64,000 bases of DNA from Cellulomonas sp. SG140 (GTDB lineage Bacteria; Actinomycetota; Actinomycetes; Actinomycetales; Cellulomonadaceae). The stretch covers positions 1-64,000 of the forward strand of contig NZ_JANZLA010000004.1 in assembly GCF_025770785.1 (NCBI RefSeq), given 5' to 3'. Under the pieces are notes generated by a model that saw only the letters and a program-made list of their open reading frames with translations, ran no database searches and was not told the origin of the DNA. Position 1 is the stretch's first letter, and the number at the start of each line of letters is the position of its first letter. A program made the translations under genes and the position numbers. Positions 40,285-51,131 of the stretch are shown here, piece by piece.

Positions 40285-40442
40285 TGTACGCGTGGCTGTG
40301 GCGCCACCTGCCGGGGCCGGTGTGGGTGCGCGTGCTGATCAGCGTGGTGCTGGCCGCTGCGGTGCTGGCGGTGTGCTTCGAGTGGGTGTACCCGGCGATC
40401 GCCCCGCACATGCCCTTCAACCAGACGACCGTGGGTGAGTGA
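40281..40442 (+). CDS. Small single-pass membrane protein between srtE and pabA
   Basis: 53 residues: MMYAWLWRHLPGPVWVRVL, then a hydrophobic helix (about 18-36) and WVYPAIAPHMPFNQTTVGE. The ATG overlaps the srtE stop by four bases, and its stop shares one base with the pabA ATG, so all three genes are translationally coupled. Small proteins with a PGP..WV start and a ..MPF end occur at this site in many actinobacteria. Function unknown; a role with sortase or the division cluster is inferred from coupling only. Confidence 0.82.
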   Translation: MMYAWLWRHLPGPVWVRVLISVVLAAAVLAVCFEWVYPAIAPHMPFNQTTVGE

Positions 40443-41065
40443 TGACGAAGATCTTGGTGGTCGACAACTACGACTCGTTCGTCTACACGATCGTCGGGTA
40501 CCTCAACCAGCTCGGTGCCGACACGGTGGTGGTGCGCAACGACACCGTCCCGCCGGTGTCCGACCGCGCCGCGTTCGACGGGGTGCTGGTGTCACCGGGA
40601 CCGGGGACGCCGTCGGCCGCCGGCTCGTCGATGCAGGTGATCCGGGACTGTGCCGAGACGGGGACGCCGATGCTCGGCGTCTGCCTGGGGCACCAGGCGC
40701 TCGGCGAGGTGTACGGCGGGGTGGTGACGCACGCACCGGAGCTGATGCACGGCAAGACGAGCGAGGTTCAGCACGACGGCCGCGGCGTGCTGGCCGGGCT
40801 GCCGTCACCGTTCACCGCCACGCGGTACCACTCGCTGGCCGTGGTGGACGGGACGTTCTCCGACGAGCTCGAGGTCACCGCCACGGCGAACGGCATCATC
40901 ATGGGGCTGCAGCACCGGACGCTGCCGCTGCACGGCGTGCAGTTCCACCCCGAGTCGGTGCTGACGCAGGGGGGTCACCGGCTGCTGGCGAACTGGCTGG
41001 CGATGTGCGGGGACGAGGGTGCCGTGGGGCGGTCCGAGGGGCTGCACCCGCTGGTGCGCGCCTGA
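40442..41065 (+). CDS. pabA: Para-aminobenzoate/anthranilate synthase glutamine amidotransferase subunit
   Basis: 207-residue class I glutamine amidotransferase. It begins TKILVVDNYDSFVYTIVGYL and has SPGPGTP, the nucleophile in MLGVCLGHQALGE (C81) and the His/Glu pair in HGVQFHPESV. It supplies ammonia to the PabB/TrpE partner for folate or tryptophan. It is isolated from trp genes and follows srtE, the usual place of pabA in actinobacteria. A GTG three bases earlier could also start translation. Confidence 0.9.
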   Translation: MTKILVVDNYDSFVYTIVGYLNQLGADTVVVRNDTVPPVSDRAAFDGVLVSPGPGTPSAAGSSMQVIRDCAETGTPMLGVCLGHQALGEVYGGVVTHAPELMHGKTSEVQHDGRGVLAGLPSPFTATRYHSLAVVDGTFSDELEVTATANGIIMGLQHRTLPLHGVQFHPESVLTQGGHRLLANWLAMCGDEGAVGRSEGLHPLVRA

Positions 41066-41100
41066 CCATGTGCTGCTGATCGGCCGGCTCGGCTGGTCCG

Positions 41101-41147
41101 ACGACGAGAACGGCCGCCCACCGGGTTCGGTGAGCGGCCGTCGTCGT
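41101..41147. terminator. Bidirectional hairpin between pabA and pknB
   Basis: Inner 13-bp stem (41111-41123/41128-41140, one C-A mismatch) with a GGTT loop, continued by ACGACGA/TCGTCGT outer arms after a short bulge. It lies between two converging genes, 12 bases before the pknB stop. Confidence 0.65.
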
Positions 41148-41158
41148 GAGCTGATCGG

Positions 41159-43171
<2,013 letters not shown>

Positions 43172-43182
43172 GTAGGTGCCCT

Positions 43183-44616
43183 TCAGCGTCGTCCGTCGGC
43201 GGTGGTCTGCCACCGGCCGTCCTGCCCGATCATCCCATCCACGACGCCGGCCGGACCGGTGCCTTCCGGCGTGGCTGCGAGCACCACGCCCGGTGCCGTC
43301 GTGCCCGGCACCGCGTCCGCCCTGGTCAGGCTGCTGGCCAGGGCCGCCCCCAGCAGCGCCACCACGATCAGCACCGCGATCACCACGATCCAGCGCCACC
43401 GGGCCGGTCCGCGCGTGGTCACCTCGGTCACCCAGCCCGGGGCGGACGGTGCCGCCGGTCCCGAGCGGGTGGAGCGGGTGCCGGTGGGGGCGGGAGCCGT
43501 GCGGCGGGCGGTGTGCCGGCCGGCCGTGGTCTCCGTCGGCCGCACCCGGTGGCGGGGCGGGAAGGACGGGGGGACGGCGTCGGCGGAACGAGCGGCGGAG
43601 GTCGCGGTGCGAGCGTCCGACGTGCCGGTGGTCGACGTGCCCGCGCCGCCGCCGGCCGTTGCGCCCGCCGCGGCGCCGACCGCCGTGCCCGTCGCTGTGC
43701 CCGTCGCCGTACCTGCCGCCCTGCCCGTCGCCGTGCCCGTCGGCACCCGGACCGGCGGCTCCGGTGCGGTGACCACCATCGGGACGCCGGACACCGGCGT
43801 GTGCGGCAGCAGCCGGTCGAGGGTGACGGCGAGCTCCTCGCCGGACTGCGGCCGCTTGGCCGGGTCCTTCGACAGCAGCCGGATCACGAGGTCCGCGAGG
43901 TTGCGGTCGACCGACGACGGCAGCGGCGGCACCGGGTCGTTGACGTGCGCGACCGCGATGTCCACCGCGGTCGGCCCGGTGAACGGCCGCTTGCCCGCCA
44001 GCGCCTCGTAGGCCACCACGCCCAGGGAGTACAGGTCCGACAGGCGCGTGGCGGGCCGGCCGACGGCCTGCTCCGGGGACAGGTACTGCGCGGTGCCCAT
44101 CACCATGCCGGTGGCGGTCATGGTCGGCTGGTCCTGCGCCAACGAGACGCCGAAGTCGGTGATCTTCACGCGGTTGCCGCGGCCGATCAGGATGTTGCCC
44201 GGCTTGACGTCCCGGTGCACCACCCCGGCCTCGTGCGCGGCGTGCAGCGCGCGGGCCGTCTGGGCGAGGATCGGCAGCAGGCGACGCGGCTCGAGCACCG
44301 GCTCGCGTTCCAGCAGGTCGGAGAGGGGTTCGCCGACGACCAGCTCCTGGACCAGGTACGCCGAACCGTCCTGCTCGCCGTAGTCGTACAGCGCGGCGAT
44401 GTTGCCGTGGGACAGGGCCGCGGAGTTGCGGGCCTCCGTCCGGAACCGCTCGAGGAAGCCGCGGTCGCCCGCGAACTCCTCGCGCAGCACCTTGACCGCG
44501 ACCGGCCGACCGAGGGCCTCGTCCTGCGCCTCCCACACCTCACCCATGCCGCCCACCGCGATGCGGCGGGCCAGCCGGTACCGACCGCCGAGCGCGACCC
44601 CGGGTGCCGTCCTCAC
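43183..44616 (-). CDS. pknA: Serine/threonine protein kinase PknA
   Basis: 477 residues. Kinase core with GGMGEVWEA, Lys42, HRDVKPGN (134-141), DFG (154-156) and GTAQYLSPEQ. The C-terminal part has a low-complexity Gly/Thr/Ala run (encoded around 43650-43740), a basic stretch, and one membrane helix (WRWIVVIAVLIVVALLGAAL) near residue 430 with a short outside tail; no PASTA domains. The GTG at 44616 overlaps the pbpA stop. Known targets of PknA include division and wall proteins; FhaA and PstP partners are encoded upstream. Confidence 0.93.
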   Translation of the reverse strand: MRTAPGVALGGRYRLARRIAVGGMGEVWEAQDEALGRPVAVKVLREEFAGDRGFLERFRTEARNSAALSHGNIAALYDYGEQDGSAYLVQELVVGEPLSDLLEREPVLEPRRLLPILAQTARALHAAHEAGVVHRDVKPGNILIGRGNRVKITDFGVSLAQDQPTMTATGMVMGTAQYLSPEQAVGRPATRLSDLYSLGVVAYEALAGKRPFTGPTAVDIAVAHVNDPVPPLPSSVDRNLADLVIRLLSKDPAKRPQSGEELAVTLDRLLPHTPVSGVPMVVTAPEPPVRVPTGTATGRAAGTATGTATGTAVGAAAGATAGGGAGTSTTGTSDARTATSAARSADAVPPSFPPRHRVRPTETTAGRHTARRTAPAPTGTRSTRSGPAAPSAPGWVTEVTTRGPARWRWIVVIAVLIVVALLGAALASSLTRADAVPGTTAPGVVLAATPEGTGPAGVVDGMIGQDGRWQTTADGRR

Positions 44617-46064
44617 TTCCCGGTCACCGCCTTGATCACGGCCTTGGCGATCGGCGCCGCGACGGCACCGCCGGTGGCGTCGTTGCCGAGGCTGCCGCCG
44701 TGCTCGACGAACACCGCCACGGCCACCTTCGGCGCGTCGGCCGGGGCGAACGCGGCGAACCACGCGTGCGGCGCCTGACCGGCGGCCGTCTCCGCCGTGC
44801 CCGTCTTGCCCGCCACCTGCATGCCCGGGATCTGCGCCGCGGTGCCGGTGCCGTTGTTGACGACGCCGAGCATCATGTCGCGCAGCGTGGCGGCGTCGGC
44901 GGACGACATGGCCTGGGAGTAGGTGCTGGGCTGCGCCTGGCTGACCACCGTCAGGTCGGCGGCGCGCACCGTCTGGACCAGGTAGGGGCGCATCAGCACG
45001 CCACCGTTGGCGATCGCGGCCGCCACCATCGCCATCTGCAGGGGCGTCGCCTGCACGTCGCGCTGGCCGATGGCCGACTGCGCCGTCTCGGGTGCGTCCA
45101 GCCCGGTCGGCACCACCGACTGCACGACCGGCATCGGGACGGTCAGCGACGGGTCGTCGAAGCCGAACTTGTCCGCCTGCGCCTTGATCGCCGCGGCGCC
45201 GAGGTCGAGCCCGACCTGCGCGAACGCGGTGTTGCAGGAGACCCGCAGGGCGTCCGCGAGGCTGACCGTCGCACCGCCGCAGCTCTCGCCACCGAAGTTG
45301 CTCAGGGTGGCAGTGGTGTTCGGCAGCGTCAGCTGGAGGGGTGCGGGCACCTGCGTCTGCGCGGTGTACTTCCCGCTCGCCAGCGCCGCCGCCGCGGTGA
45401 CCAGCTTGAACGTGGAGCCGGGGGCGAACCGGTCGCTGATCGCCTTGTTCAGCAGCGGGTTGCCGTCCGCCTTGTTCAGCTGCTGGAAGGCGGCGTTGGC
45501 GGCGGCGGTGTCGTGGACGGCCAGGGCGTTGGGGTCGAACCCGGGGGTGGACACCATCGCGAGGATCTTGCCGGTGGACGGCTCGATGGCCACGACGGCC
45601 CCTCGCTGGTTTCCGAGGGCGGTGCGTGCGGCCTGCTGAGCGGCCGGGAGGATCGTCGTCTCCACCGCTGCGCCCTCGGTCGCCTTGCCGGTCAGCAGGT
45701 CACGGATGCGCGTGAAGAACAGCTGGTCGCTGCGACCGGTCAGCTGGGAGTTCGCCGCCAGCTCGAGCTGCGAGCGGCCGTTGGCCACCGAGTAGTAGCC
45801 GGTGACCGCCGAGTACAGGTCGCCCGCGGCGTACTGCCGCTGGTAGCCGAAGGCGTCGTTCACCTTGGTGCTCGAGGCGATCGCCGTGCCGCCGGCGACG
45901 ATGGGCCCGCGCGGGTTGCCGAACTCGCGGTACAGGGTGCGGACGTTGCGCGGGTCGTTGTTCAGCTTGCTGGCCTGGACGAACTGCACCCAGGTGGCGC
46001 TGCCCATCAGGGCGACGAACATCACCAGCATCATGGTCGCGAGGCGGCGCAGCGGGGTGTTCAC
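44613..46064 (-). CDS. pbpA: Penicillin-binding protein PbpA (transpeptidase)
   Basis: 483-residue class B-type transpeptidase that cross-links peptidoglycan. One N-terminal membrane helix (about 8-27), then the transpeptidase domain with STFK (217-220), SCN (276-278) and KTGT (420-423). GTG 46064 overlaps the rodA stop by four bases. It is paired with RodA as a polymerase/cross-linker unit and is next to PknA/PknB, which control it in relatives. Length matches mycobacterial PbpA. Confidence 0.94.
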   Translation of the reverse strand: MNTPLRRLATMMLVMFVALMGSATWVQFVQASKLNNDPRNVRTLYREFGNPRGPIVAGGTAIASSTKVNDAFGYQRQYAAGDLYSAVTGYYSVANGRSQLELAANSQLTGRSDQLFFTRIRDLLTGKATEGAAVETTILPAAQQAARTALGNQRGAVVAIEPSTGKILAMVSTPGFDPNALAVHDTAAANAAFQQLNKADGNPLLNKAISDRFAPGSTFKLVTAAAALASGKYTAQTQVPAPLQLTLPNTTATLSNFGGESCGGATVSLADALRVSCNTAFAQVGLDLGAAAIKAQADKFGFDDPSLTVPMPVVQSVVPTGLDAPETAQSAIGQRDVQATPLQMAMVAAAIANGGVLMRPYLVQTVRAADLTVVSQAQPSTYSQAMSSADAATLRDMMLGVVNNGTGTAAQIPGMQVAGKTGTAETAAGQAPHAWFAAFAPADAPKVAVAVFVEHGGSLGNDATGGAVAAPIAKAVIKAVTGK

Positions 46065-47542
46065 GGCAGTCCCCCGATCCGCTCCGTCGGGTTCTCGTCC
46101 GGCTCGGCGCCGCGCGGTGCGGGACGCCGGACCACGGGGCCGCCGACGGCCGGGTTGCCGACCGCGGGCGTGCCGCCGGAGGGTGTGGCGACCGCCCGCA
46201 TGGCGGGGGCCGGCCGCCGGGCGTCGTCGGACACCCGCAGCAGCAGCGCGACGATCACCCAGTTGGCCAGCAGCGACGAGCCGCCGTACGCCAGGAACGG
46301 GGTGGTCAGGCCGGTCAGCGGGATCAGCCGCGTCACGCCGCCGACGACGACGAACACCTGGAACGCCATGACGAACGCCAGGCCGCCGGCCAGCAGCTTG
46401 CCGAACCCGTCCCGCACGCCGATCGCCGTGCGCAGCCCGCGCTCGGTCAGCACCGCGTAGAGGACGAGGATCGCCAGCAGGCCGGTCAGCCCCAGCTCCT
46501 CGCCGAGCGACGGGACGATGAAGTCGGACTCGGCGAACGGCACCAGGTCGGGCCGGCCCTGGCCCCAGCCGGTGCCGAACAGCCCGCCGCTGGCCATGCC
46601 GAACAGGCCGCGCACCAGCTGGCCGGAGCCGCCGAAGGGCCGGTTGAACTCGGCGTTCGACAGGGCGTTCGACCAGGCCGAGAAGCGGACGGCGACGTGC
46701 GGGATCGTCGCGACCGCCGCGGCGGCGCCGCCCGCGAACAGCACCAGGCCGATCGCCACCCAGGAGATCCGCTCGGTGGCCAGGTAGAGCACCGCGACGA
46801 ACAGCCCGAAGAACAGCAGGGACGTGCCGAGGTCGCTCTGCAGCACCAGGATCGCGAGCGAGACGCCCCAGACGACGAGGATCGGGCCCAGGTCCCGGAC
46901 GCGCGGCAGCTGCAGCCCGAGCACCTTGGGCCCGGCGAGCGTGAGCGTGTCCCGGTTCGTGACGAGGTAGCCGGCGAAGAAGATCGCCAGCGCGATCTTG
47001 GCCAGCTCCGCCGGCTGCAGGCCGACGCCGCCCACCCGGACCCAGATCCGGGCACCGTTCACGTCCTTGCCGATCACCGGCAGCATCGGGGAGGCCATCA
47101 GCACCAGCGCGGCGACGCCCGCGGTGTACGTGTACCGGCGCAGGGTGCGGTGGTCGCGCAGCCAGATCAGCACGACCGCGGCCAGCACCACGGAGATCGC
47201 CGTCCACACCAGCTGCTTGCCGGCGAAGTCGGTGGGGTGGCCCTTGGACTCGGCGGCGAGGTCCAGCCGGTAGATCATCGCCAGGCCGATGCCGTTCAGC
47301 GCGACGACGATGGGCAGGATCACCGGGTCGGCGTAGGGCGCCCGCCACCGCAGCACCAGGTGCATGCCGACGGCCATCACCGCCATGCCGACGCCGTACC
47401 AGAGCACGTTCGACGGGACCTTGTCCTTCACCCCGAGGCCGACCAGGGCGTACGCGGCCACCCCGAGCACCAGGGCGAGCACGAGCAGGCCGAGCTCGAC
47501 GCCACGGCCGGAGCGGACCCGCAGGGGCTGGACGGTCGCCAT
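46061..47542 (-). CDS. rodA: FtsW/RodA/SpoVE-family peptidoglycan polymerase
   Basis: 493-residue SEDS glycosyltransferase with about 12 membrane helices. The central loop has NGARIWVRVGGVGLQPAELAKI and the C-terminal part has the family signature SLGEELGLTG and GVTRLIPLTGLTTPFLAYGGSSLLANW. Its partner is PbpA. The ATG at 47542 shares one base with the pstP stop; a GTG three bases earlier is possible. A Pro/Arg-rich tail of about 45 residues follows the last helix. Confidence 0.94.
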   Translation of the reverse strand: MATVQPLRVRSGRGVELGLLVLALVLGVAAYALVGLGVKDKVPSNVLWYGVGMAVMAVGMHLVLRWRAPYADPVILPIVVALNGIGLAMIYRLDLAAESKGHPTDFAGKQLVWTAISVVLAAVVLIWLRDHRTLRRYTYTAGVAALVLMASPMLPVIGKDVNGARIWVRVGGVGLQPAELAKIALAIFFAGYLVTNRDTLTLAGPKVLGLQLPRVRDLGPILVVWGVSLAILVLQSDLGTSLLFFGLFVAVLYLATERISWVAIGLVLFAGGAAAAVATIPHVAVRFSAWSNALSNAEFNRPFGGSGQLVRGLFGMASGGLFGTGWGQGRPDLVPFAESDFIVPSLGEELGLTGLLAILVLYAVLTERGLRTAIGVRDGFGKLLAGGLAFVMAFQVFVVVGGVTRLIPLTGLTTPFLAYGGSSLLANWVIVALLLRVSDDARRPAPAMRAVATPSGGTPAVGNPAVGGPVVRRPAPRGAEPDENPTERIGGLP

Positions 47543-48945
47543 CACGGGCCGACGACGGTGGGGACCGGGGCCGGGAGCGGTGAGGCGGTGAACGTGGCGT
47601 CCGGGCTCGTCGCGCTCGGGCTCGGCGTGGCCGATGCCGTCGGCGTCGGGCTGACGGACGGCTCGGGGGTCGGCACCGCCTGCGCCAGGGCCGACACCTG
47701 GTCACGCGCCGAGGCGAGAGAGGTCGCCCGGATGGTGGCCCGCACCCGCTGCTGCAGGTAGTCCGGCAGCGTGCTGACCTGCACGTCGCTGTGCTCCACC
47801 ACCGACGAGAGCTGCAGCGGTCCGACGGACGACGGCACGCCGCGGAACACCCCGACCCGGCCGCCGTCGTCGCCGACGAAGTACTGCGTCTGGCTCCACG
47901 CGTAGCCGGCACCGAGCAGCACCAGCACCAGGCCGAGCGCCGCGGACCACACCACCAGCAGGCTCCGGCGCGTCGGGCCCGACTCCGCGGCGCGCTCGTC
48001 GGCCGCCTCCTCGTCGTCCACCGCGGCCGCGTGGTTGTCGTCGTCCTCCGCCTCGTGCGCCGCACCACCCAGCCCGACGGCGCGGGCGGCCCGCTTGGTC
48101 AGGTTCGCCGCACGTGCCGCGGGACCGTCGGCCGCGGAGGTGGGCCGGTTGCGCGAGCTCGCGGCGGCGCCGACCACCGTGGTCGCGGTGCCCGGGGCGG
48201 TGCCGTCCCGCAGGTCGTCCAGCTCGACCACGTCCGCGACGATCACCGTGATGTTGTCCCCGCCTCCGGCGCGCAGCGCCAGCTGCACCAGGCGGTCGGC
48301 ACAGGCGTCCACGTCCGGGATCTCGCGCAGCGTCTCGGCGAGCGTGTCCGCGCTGACGAACCCGGACAGCCCGTCGGAGCACAGCAGCCAGCGGTCGCCG
48401 CGGCGCGCCTCGCGCACCGACAGGTCCGGGGTGACGTCGGTGTCGAAGTCGCCGAGCACCCGCATCACCACCGACCGCTGCGGGTGGTGCACGGCCTCCT
48501 CAGGCGTGATCTTGCCGGTGTCCACCAGGTGCTGGACGAATGTGTGGTCGGTGGTGACCTGCGTCAGCTCGCCGTCGCGCAGCAGGTAGCCGCGGGAGTC
48601 TCCGATGTGGGCCATCGCCAGCTTGTTGCCGGTGCGCAGGATCGCCGTCACGGTCGTGCCCATGCCCGTCAGGTCCGGCTCGGCCTCGGAGCGGGCGATG
48701 ATCTCCTCGCGCGCGGACTCCATCGCCTGCTCCAGCTCGGCGAGCGCGTCGTCCGGGCCGTGCGCCTCGTCGTCCAGCGGCGCGAACGCCGCCACCGCGA
48801 CCGACGACGCGACGTCGCCGCCGGCGTGCCCACCCATGCCGTCCGCGACCATCAGCAGGTGCGGACCGGCGTAGGCCGAGTCCTGGTTGTTGGCGCGGAC
48901 CAGCCCCACGTCGGACCGGGCCGCGTACCGCAGGCCGATGCTCAC
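47542..48945 (-). CDS. pstP: PP2C-family serine/threonine phosphatase PstP
   Basis: 467-residue Mn/Mg-dependent phosphatase that reverses PknA/PknB signalling. It starts SIGLRYAARSDVGLVRANNQDS with metal motifs VADGMGGHAGG, GDSRGYL and LLCSDGLSG. A disordered Ala/Asp-rich linker, one membrane helix (LLVVWSAALGLVLVLLGAGYAW) and an outside Pro/Ser/Thr tail follow. GTG 48945 has GAGG upstream and starts at the conserved sequence; the open frame goes on to 49212 in the fhaB region. It is five bases from fhaB. Confidence 0.95.
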   Translation of the reverse strand: MSIGLRYAARSDVGLVRANNQDSAYAGPHLLMVADGMGGHAGGDVASSVAVAAFAPLDDEAHGPDDALAELEQAMESAREEIIARSEAEPDLTGMGTTVTAILRTGNKLAMAHIGDSRGYLLRDGELTQVTTDHTFVQHLVDTGKITPEEAVHHPQRSVVMRVLGDFDTDVTPDLSVREARRGDRWLLCSDGLSGFVSADTLAETLREIPDVDACADRLVQLALRAGGGDNITVIVADVVELDDLRDGTAPGTATTVVGAAASSRNRPTSAADGPAARAANLTKRAARAVGLGGAAHEAEDDDNHAAAVDDEEAADERAAESGPTRRSLLVVWSAALGLVLVLLGAGYAWSQTQYFVGDDGGRVGVFRGVPSSVGPLQLSSVVEHSDVQVSTLPDYLQQRVRATIRATSLASARDQVSALAQAVPTPEPSVSPTPTASATPSPSATSPDATFTASPLPAPVPTVVGP

Positions 48946-48949
48946 CCGG

Positions 48950-49495
48950 TTACCTCTGCAGCTCGAGGACGCTGCGGCCCACCCGCACCGGCGTGCCGGT
49001 GGGGACGGGGGTGGGTGACTCGACGCGACGCTCACCGACGAACGTGCCGTTGGTGGAGCCGAGGTCCTCGACGAACCACTGGTCGCCCTGCTGGAACAGG
49101 CGGGCGTGGCGGGAGGACGAGTAGTCGTCGTCCAGCACCAGGGTGCAGCTGGGCGAGCGGCCGACGAGCACGGACGACGAGCCCAGCGGGAGGATGGTGC
49201 CGCGCAGCGCACCCTCGGTGACCACCAGGCGGGTGGGGCCGCCGGTGGAGCGCGAGCGACGCGGCTGCCGGGCCGGTGCGGCGGCTTCCGGTGCCGCGGG
49301 GCCGGGCGGTTCCGGGATGGTGGACGCGGGTACCGGCTGGGCGTTCCGGCTGCGGGCAGCCTGCGCGGCGCGTCGGCGGTCGACGATCCGGGTGCCGTAC
49401 AGGTCCCGGCGGAGCACCGAGATGGCGGACAGCACCAGGACCCACAGCAGCGCCAGGTATCCCCAGCGCAGCAGAGTGACCGTGACCTCGCTCAT
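48950..49495 (-). CDS. fhaB: FHA-domain membrane protein FhaB/FipA-like
   Basis: 181 residues. One N-terminal membrane helix (about 9-26: LRWGYLALLWVLVLSAISVL), a Pro/Ala linker, and a C-terminal forkhead-associated domain (VGRSPSCTLVLDDDYSSSRHARLF ... DLGSTNGTFVGE split by short stretches) that binds phosphothreonine made by PknA/PknB. In mycobacteria this protein works with FtsZ and FtsQ under oxidative stress. It precedes pstP by five bases. Confidence 0.93.
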   Translation of the reverse strand: MSEVTVTLLRWGYLALLWVLVLSAISVLRRDLYGTRIVDRRRAAQAARSRNAQPVPASTIPEPPGPAAPEAAAPARQPRRSRSTGGPTRLVVTEGALRGTILPLGSSSVLVGRSPSCTLVLDDDYSSSRHARLFQQGDQWFVEDLGSTNGTFVGERRVESPTPVPTGTPVRVGRSVLELQR

Positions 49496-49504
49496 GCGCC
49501 GGGG

Positions 49505-50212
49505 TCACCCGTCCGCTTCCGGCTCGCCACCGGTCCAGAACAGGATCCGGGTGCGGCCGATGGTGAGCGTGTTGCCGTCGAGCAGGGTGGCGGCGGGGAC
49601 CTGGTGGCCCTCGACGAACAGTCCGTTGGTGGAGCCGAGGTCCGTGGCGATCACACCGTCCGGCGTGACGCGGATCTCCAGGTGCCGACGGGAGACGCCG
49701 GGGTCGTCGACGATGATGTCCGCCTCCGAGCCGCGGCCGATCACCGTCACCGGGCCGGTCAGCAGGTACCGCTGACCGTCGATGTCCAGCAGCGGGTGCC
49801 GCGGGCTCGGCGCGGCCGTGGTGGCCGGGGCGACCGCACCGCGCACCGTCGAGCTCTTCACCGTGAACCGGCCCGTCTCCAGGTCCGGGTCCTCGGCGAA
49901 GGACACGGTCACCGGCCCGACGAAGGCGTACCGCTGGCTGGCGGCGTGGTCCGTGACGTTCGCCGCGAACTCGTCGGCCAGCGTCTCGGCGCCCCACGCC
50001 TCGACCTGGTCGTAGTCCGACGTGGACAGCTCGATGACGAAGTCGTTGGGCACGACGGTCCGGTCCCGGTCCACCACCGCCGCCCGGTCGTCCACCTCGC
50101 GGCGCAGCGCGCTGACCAGCTCGACCGGCTTGACCTCGCTGCGGGCGAACCGGGTGAAGGCGTTGTTGACCGCGCGCTCCACCCCGTTCTCGAACTTGTC
50201 GAGGATGCCCAT
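49505..50212 (-). CDS. fhaA: FHA-domain protein FhaA (DUF3662)
   Basis: 235 residues. An N-terminal DUF3662 domain (GILDKFENGVERAVNNAFTR ... PVELVSALRREVDDRA) and a C-terminal FHA domain with IGRGSEADIIVDDPGVSRRHLEI and DLGSTNGLF. In mycobacteria FhaA binds the phosphorylated pseudokinase domain of MviN; the partner-like protein is at the left edge of this window. ATG 50212 has GGAGGTGG upstream; the frame open to 50317 lacks conservation. It is the first gene of the kinase cluster. Confidence 0.94.
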   Translation of the reverse strand: MGILDKFENGVERAVNNAFTRFARSEVKPVELVSALRREVDDRAAVVDRDRTVVPNDFVIELSTSDYDQVEAWGAETLADEFAANVTDHAASQRYAFVGPVTVSFAEDPDLETGRFTVKSSTVRGAVAPATTAAPSPRHPLLDIDGQRYLLTGPVTVIGRGSEADIIVDDPGVSRRHLEIRVTPDGVIATDLGSTNGLFVEGHQVPAATLLDGNTLTIGRTRILFWTGGEPEADG

Positions 50213-50511
50213 CACGCCACCTCCTTCACCGGTCGTCGCCGGCGGAGGGGCCAGGCGAGGGGGTGTGCGCGAGCGTGGGTGCGCGACGACCCGGCTCGAT
50301 CGTATCCGCGTGGGCACCGGGCCGCGGCGTCGGTGCTGCTCGGCGCGCTGGTGTGGGCCGTTGGTGCCGGGTCCGCGGGGACGGCTCCGGGCGCCGGACG
50401 GGGCAGTGTGGAGCGCTCGGCGGCGCCCGCGGCGGGGAGTCGCGGGTCTCGTCCGGGGCTCATGACGGTGGCGTCGGAGGGCTCCGGCACCGTGCTAATG
50501 TTCTCCGGCGC

Positions 50512-50594
50512 GCGCGAGTGGCGGAACGGCAGACGCGCTGGCTTCAGGTGCCAGTGTCCGAAAGGGCGTGCGGGTTCAAATCCCGCCTCGCGCA
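50512..50594 (+). tRNA. tRNA-Leu (anticodon CAG)
   Basis: 83 bases with a long variable arm (TGTCCGAAAGGGCGT), acceptor GCGCGAG/CTCGCGC with discriminator A, anticodon loop TTCAGGT and T-arm GGGTTCAAATCCC. A TAATGT -10-like element at 50496-50501 is just upstream. The patchy, lower-GC accessory region starts after it. Confidence 0.97.
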
Positions 50595-50601
50595 CAGGGG
50601 A

Positions 50602-50634
50602 AGAGCCGGAGACCCGATGGTCTCCGGCTCTTTC
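50602..50634 (+). terminator. tRNA-Leu terminator
   Basis: Perfect 12-bp stem (50602-50613/50620-50631) with a CCGATG loop followed by TTCGTC, seven bases after the tRNA. Confidence 0.8.
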
Positions 50635-50706
50635 GTCGTCTCGGGGGGTCGCTCACGATGAGGGCCAGCGGCGTGACGCCGGCCCGAGGGGCAGCCGACG
50701 CTCGGC

Positions 50707-50843
50707 TCACGTGACGGCGTGGTTCTCGAGGTAGCGCGCGCGTGGGACGACACTGCCCGACGCGTCGGCCGCTGGGCCCGAGGGTGCCCAGGCACGACGC
50801 GCGGGGGCGTCTGCGGCCGGTCGCGGCCCGAGGGGTGCACCTG
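50707..50843 (-). pseudogene. Relic of a histidine-phosphatase gene (internal deletion)
   Basis: Read on the minus strand, the end (50801-50707) aligns with the last 32 codons of the intact gene at 52596-53303, including CGCGTCGTGCC and codons for YLENHA, and ends in TGA. Directly before it (50843-50802) lies GGTGCACCCCTCGGG and following bases like the leader just upstream of that intact gene. The whole middle (about 600 bases) is missing. So this appears to be a duplicated and internally deleted copy. The alignment is by eye. Confidence 0.6.
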
Positions 50844-51014
50844 GAGCGTGATGGCCCGGGCCCCTCCGTGGCTTCGAGACGTAGGGCTGTTCGGGTGAAC
50901 CTGCACCGGTTCTCGTCCTCCTGGGCTCTGCCGGTGCGTAGCGTCCGCCGGGACGACCGCTTGGCGGTCGCCGCTGATGTTGGGGCAGGCATTCCAGCAG
51001 GGGGAGATGTGTCG

Positions 51015-51131
51015 ATGCTGCTGTGTGCGTGTCCCTTCTGTAATGCCTCCAACGGCGCTAGGGATTTCCCTGTGAATCCCGCCCCTGGATACCGTGGGCC
51101 CTGGCCGCCCGACTGGTGGCTCGACTGGTGA
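51015..51131 (+). CDS. Cys/Trp-rich microprotein (38 aa)
   Basis: A 38-residue frame: MLLCACPFCNASNGARDF, then a Pro/Gly-rich part and PPDWWLDW at the end. Three cysteines (C4, C6, C9) could bind metal. GGGGAG at 51001-51006 is eight bases before ATG 51015. The stop shares one base with the ATG of the DUF4265 gene, so they are coupled. It may be a free small protein or the kept tail of a lost larger protein such as a polymorphic toxin; no function is assigned. Confidence 0.5.
   Translation: MLLCACPFCNASNGARDFPVNPAPGYRGPWPPDWWLDW

Noticed and set aside
44613-48068. An apparent 1151-residue protein ending in PbpA
   Set aside because: The first two thirds are rodA and pstP in another frame; PbpA starts at GTG 46064.
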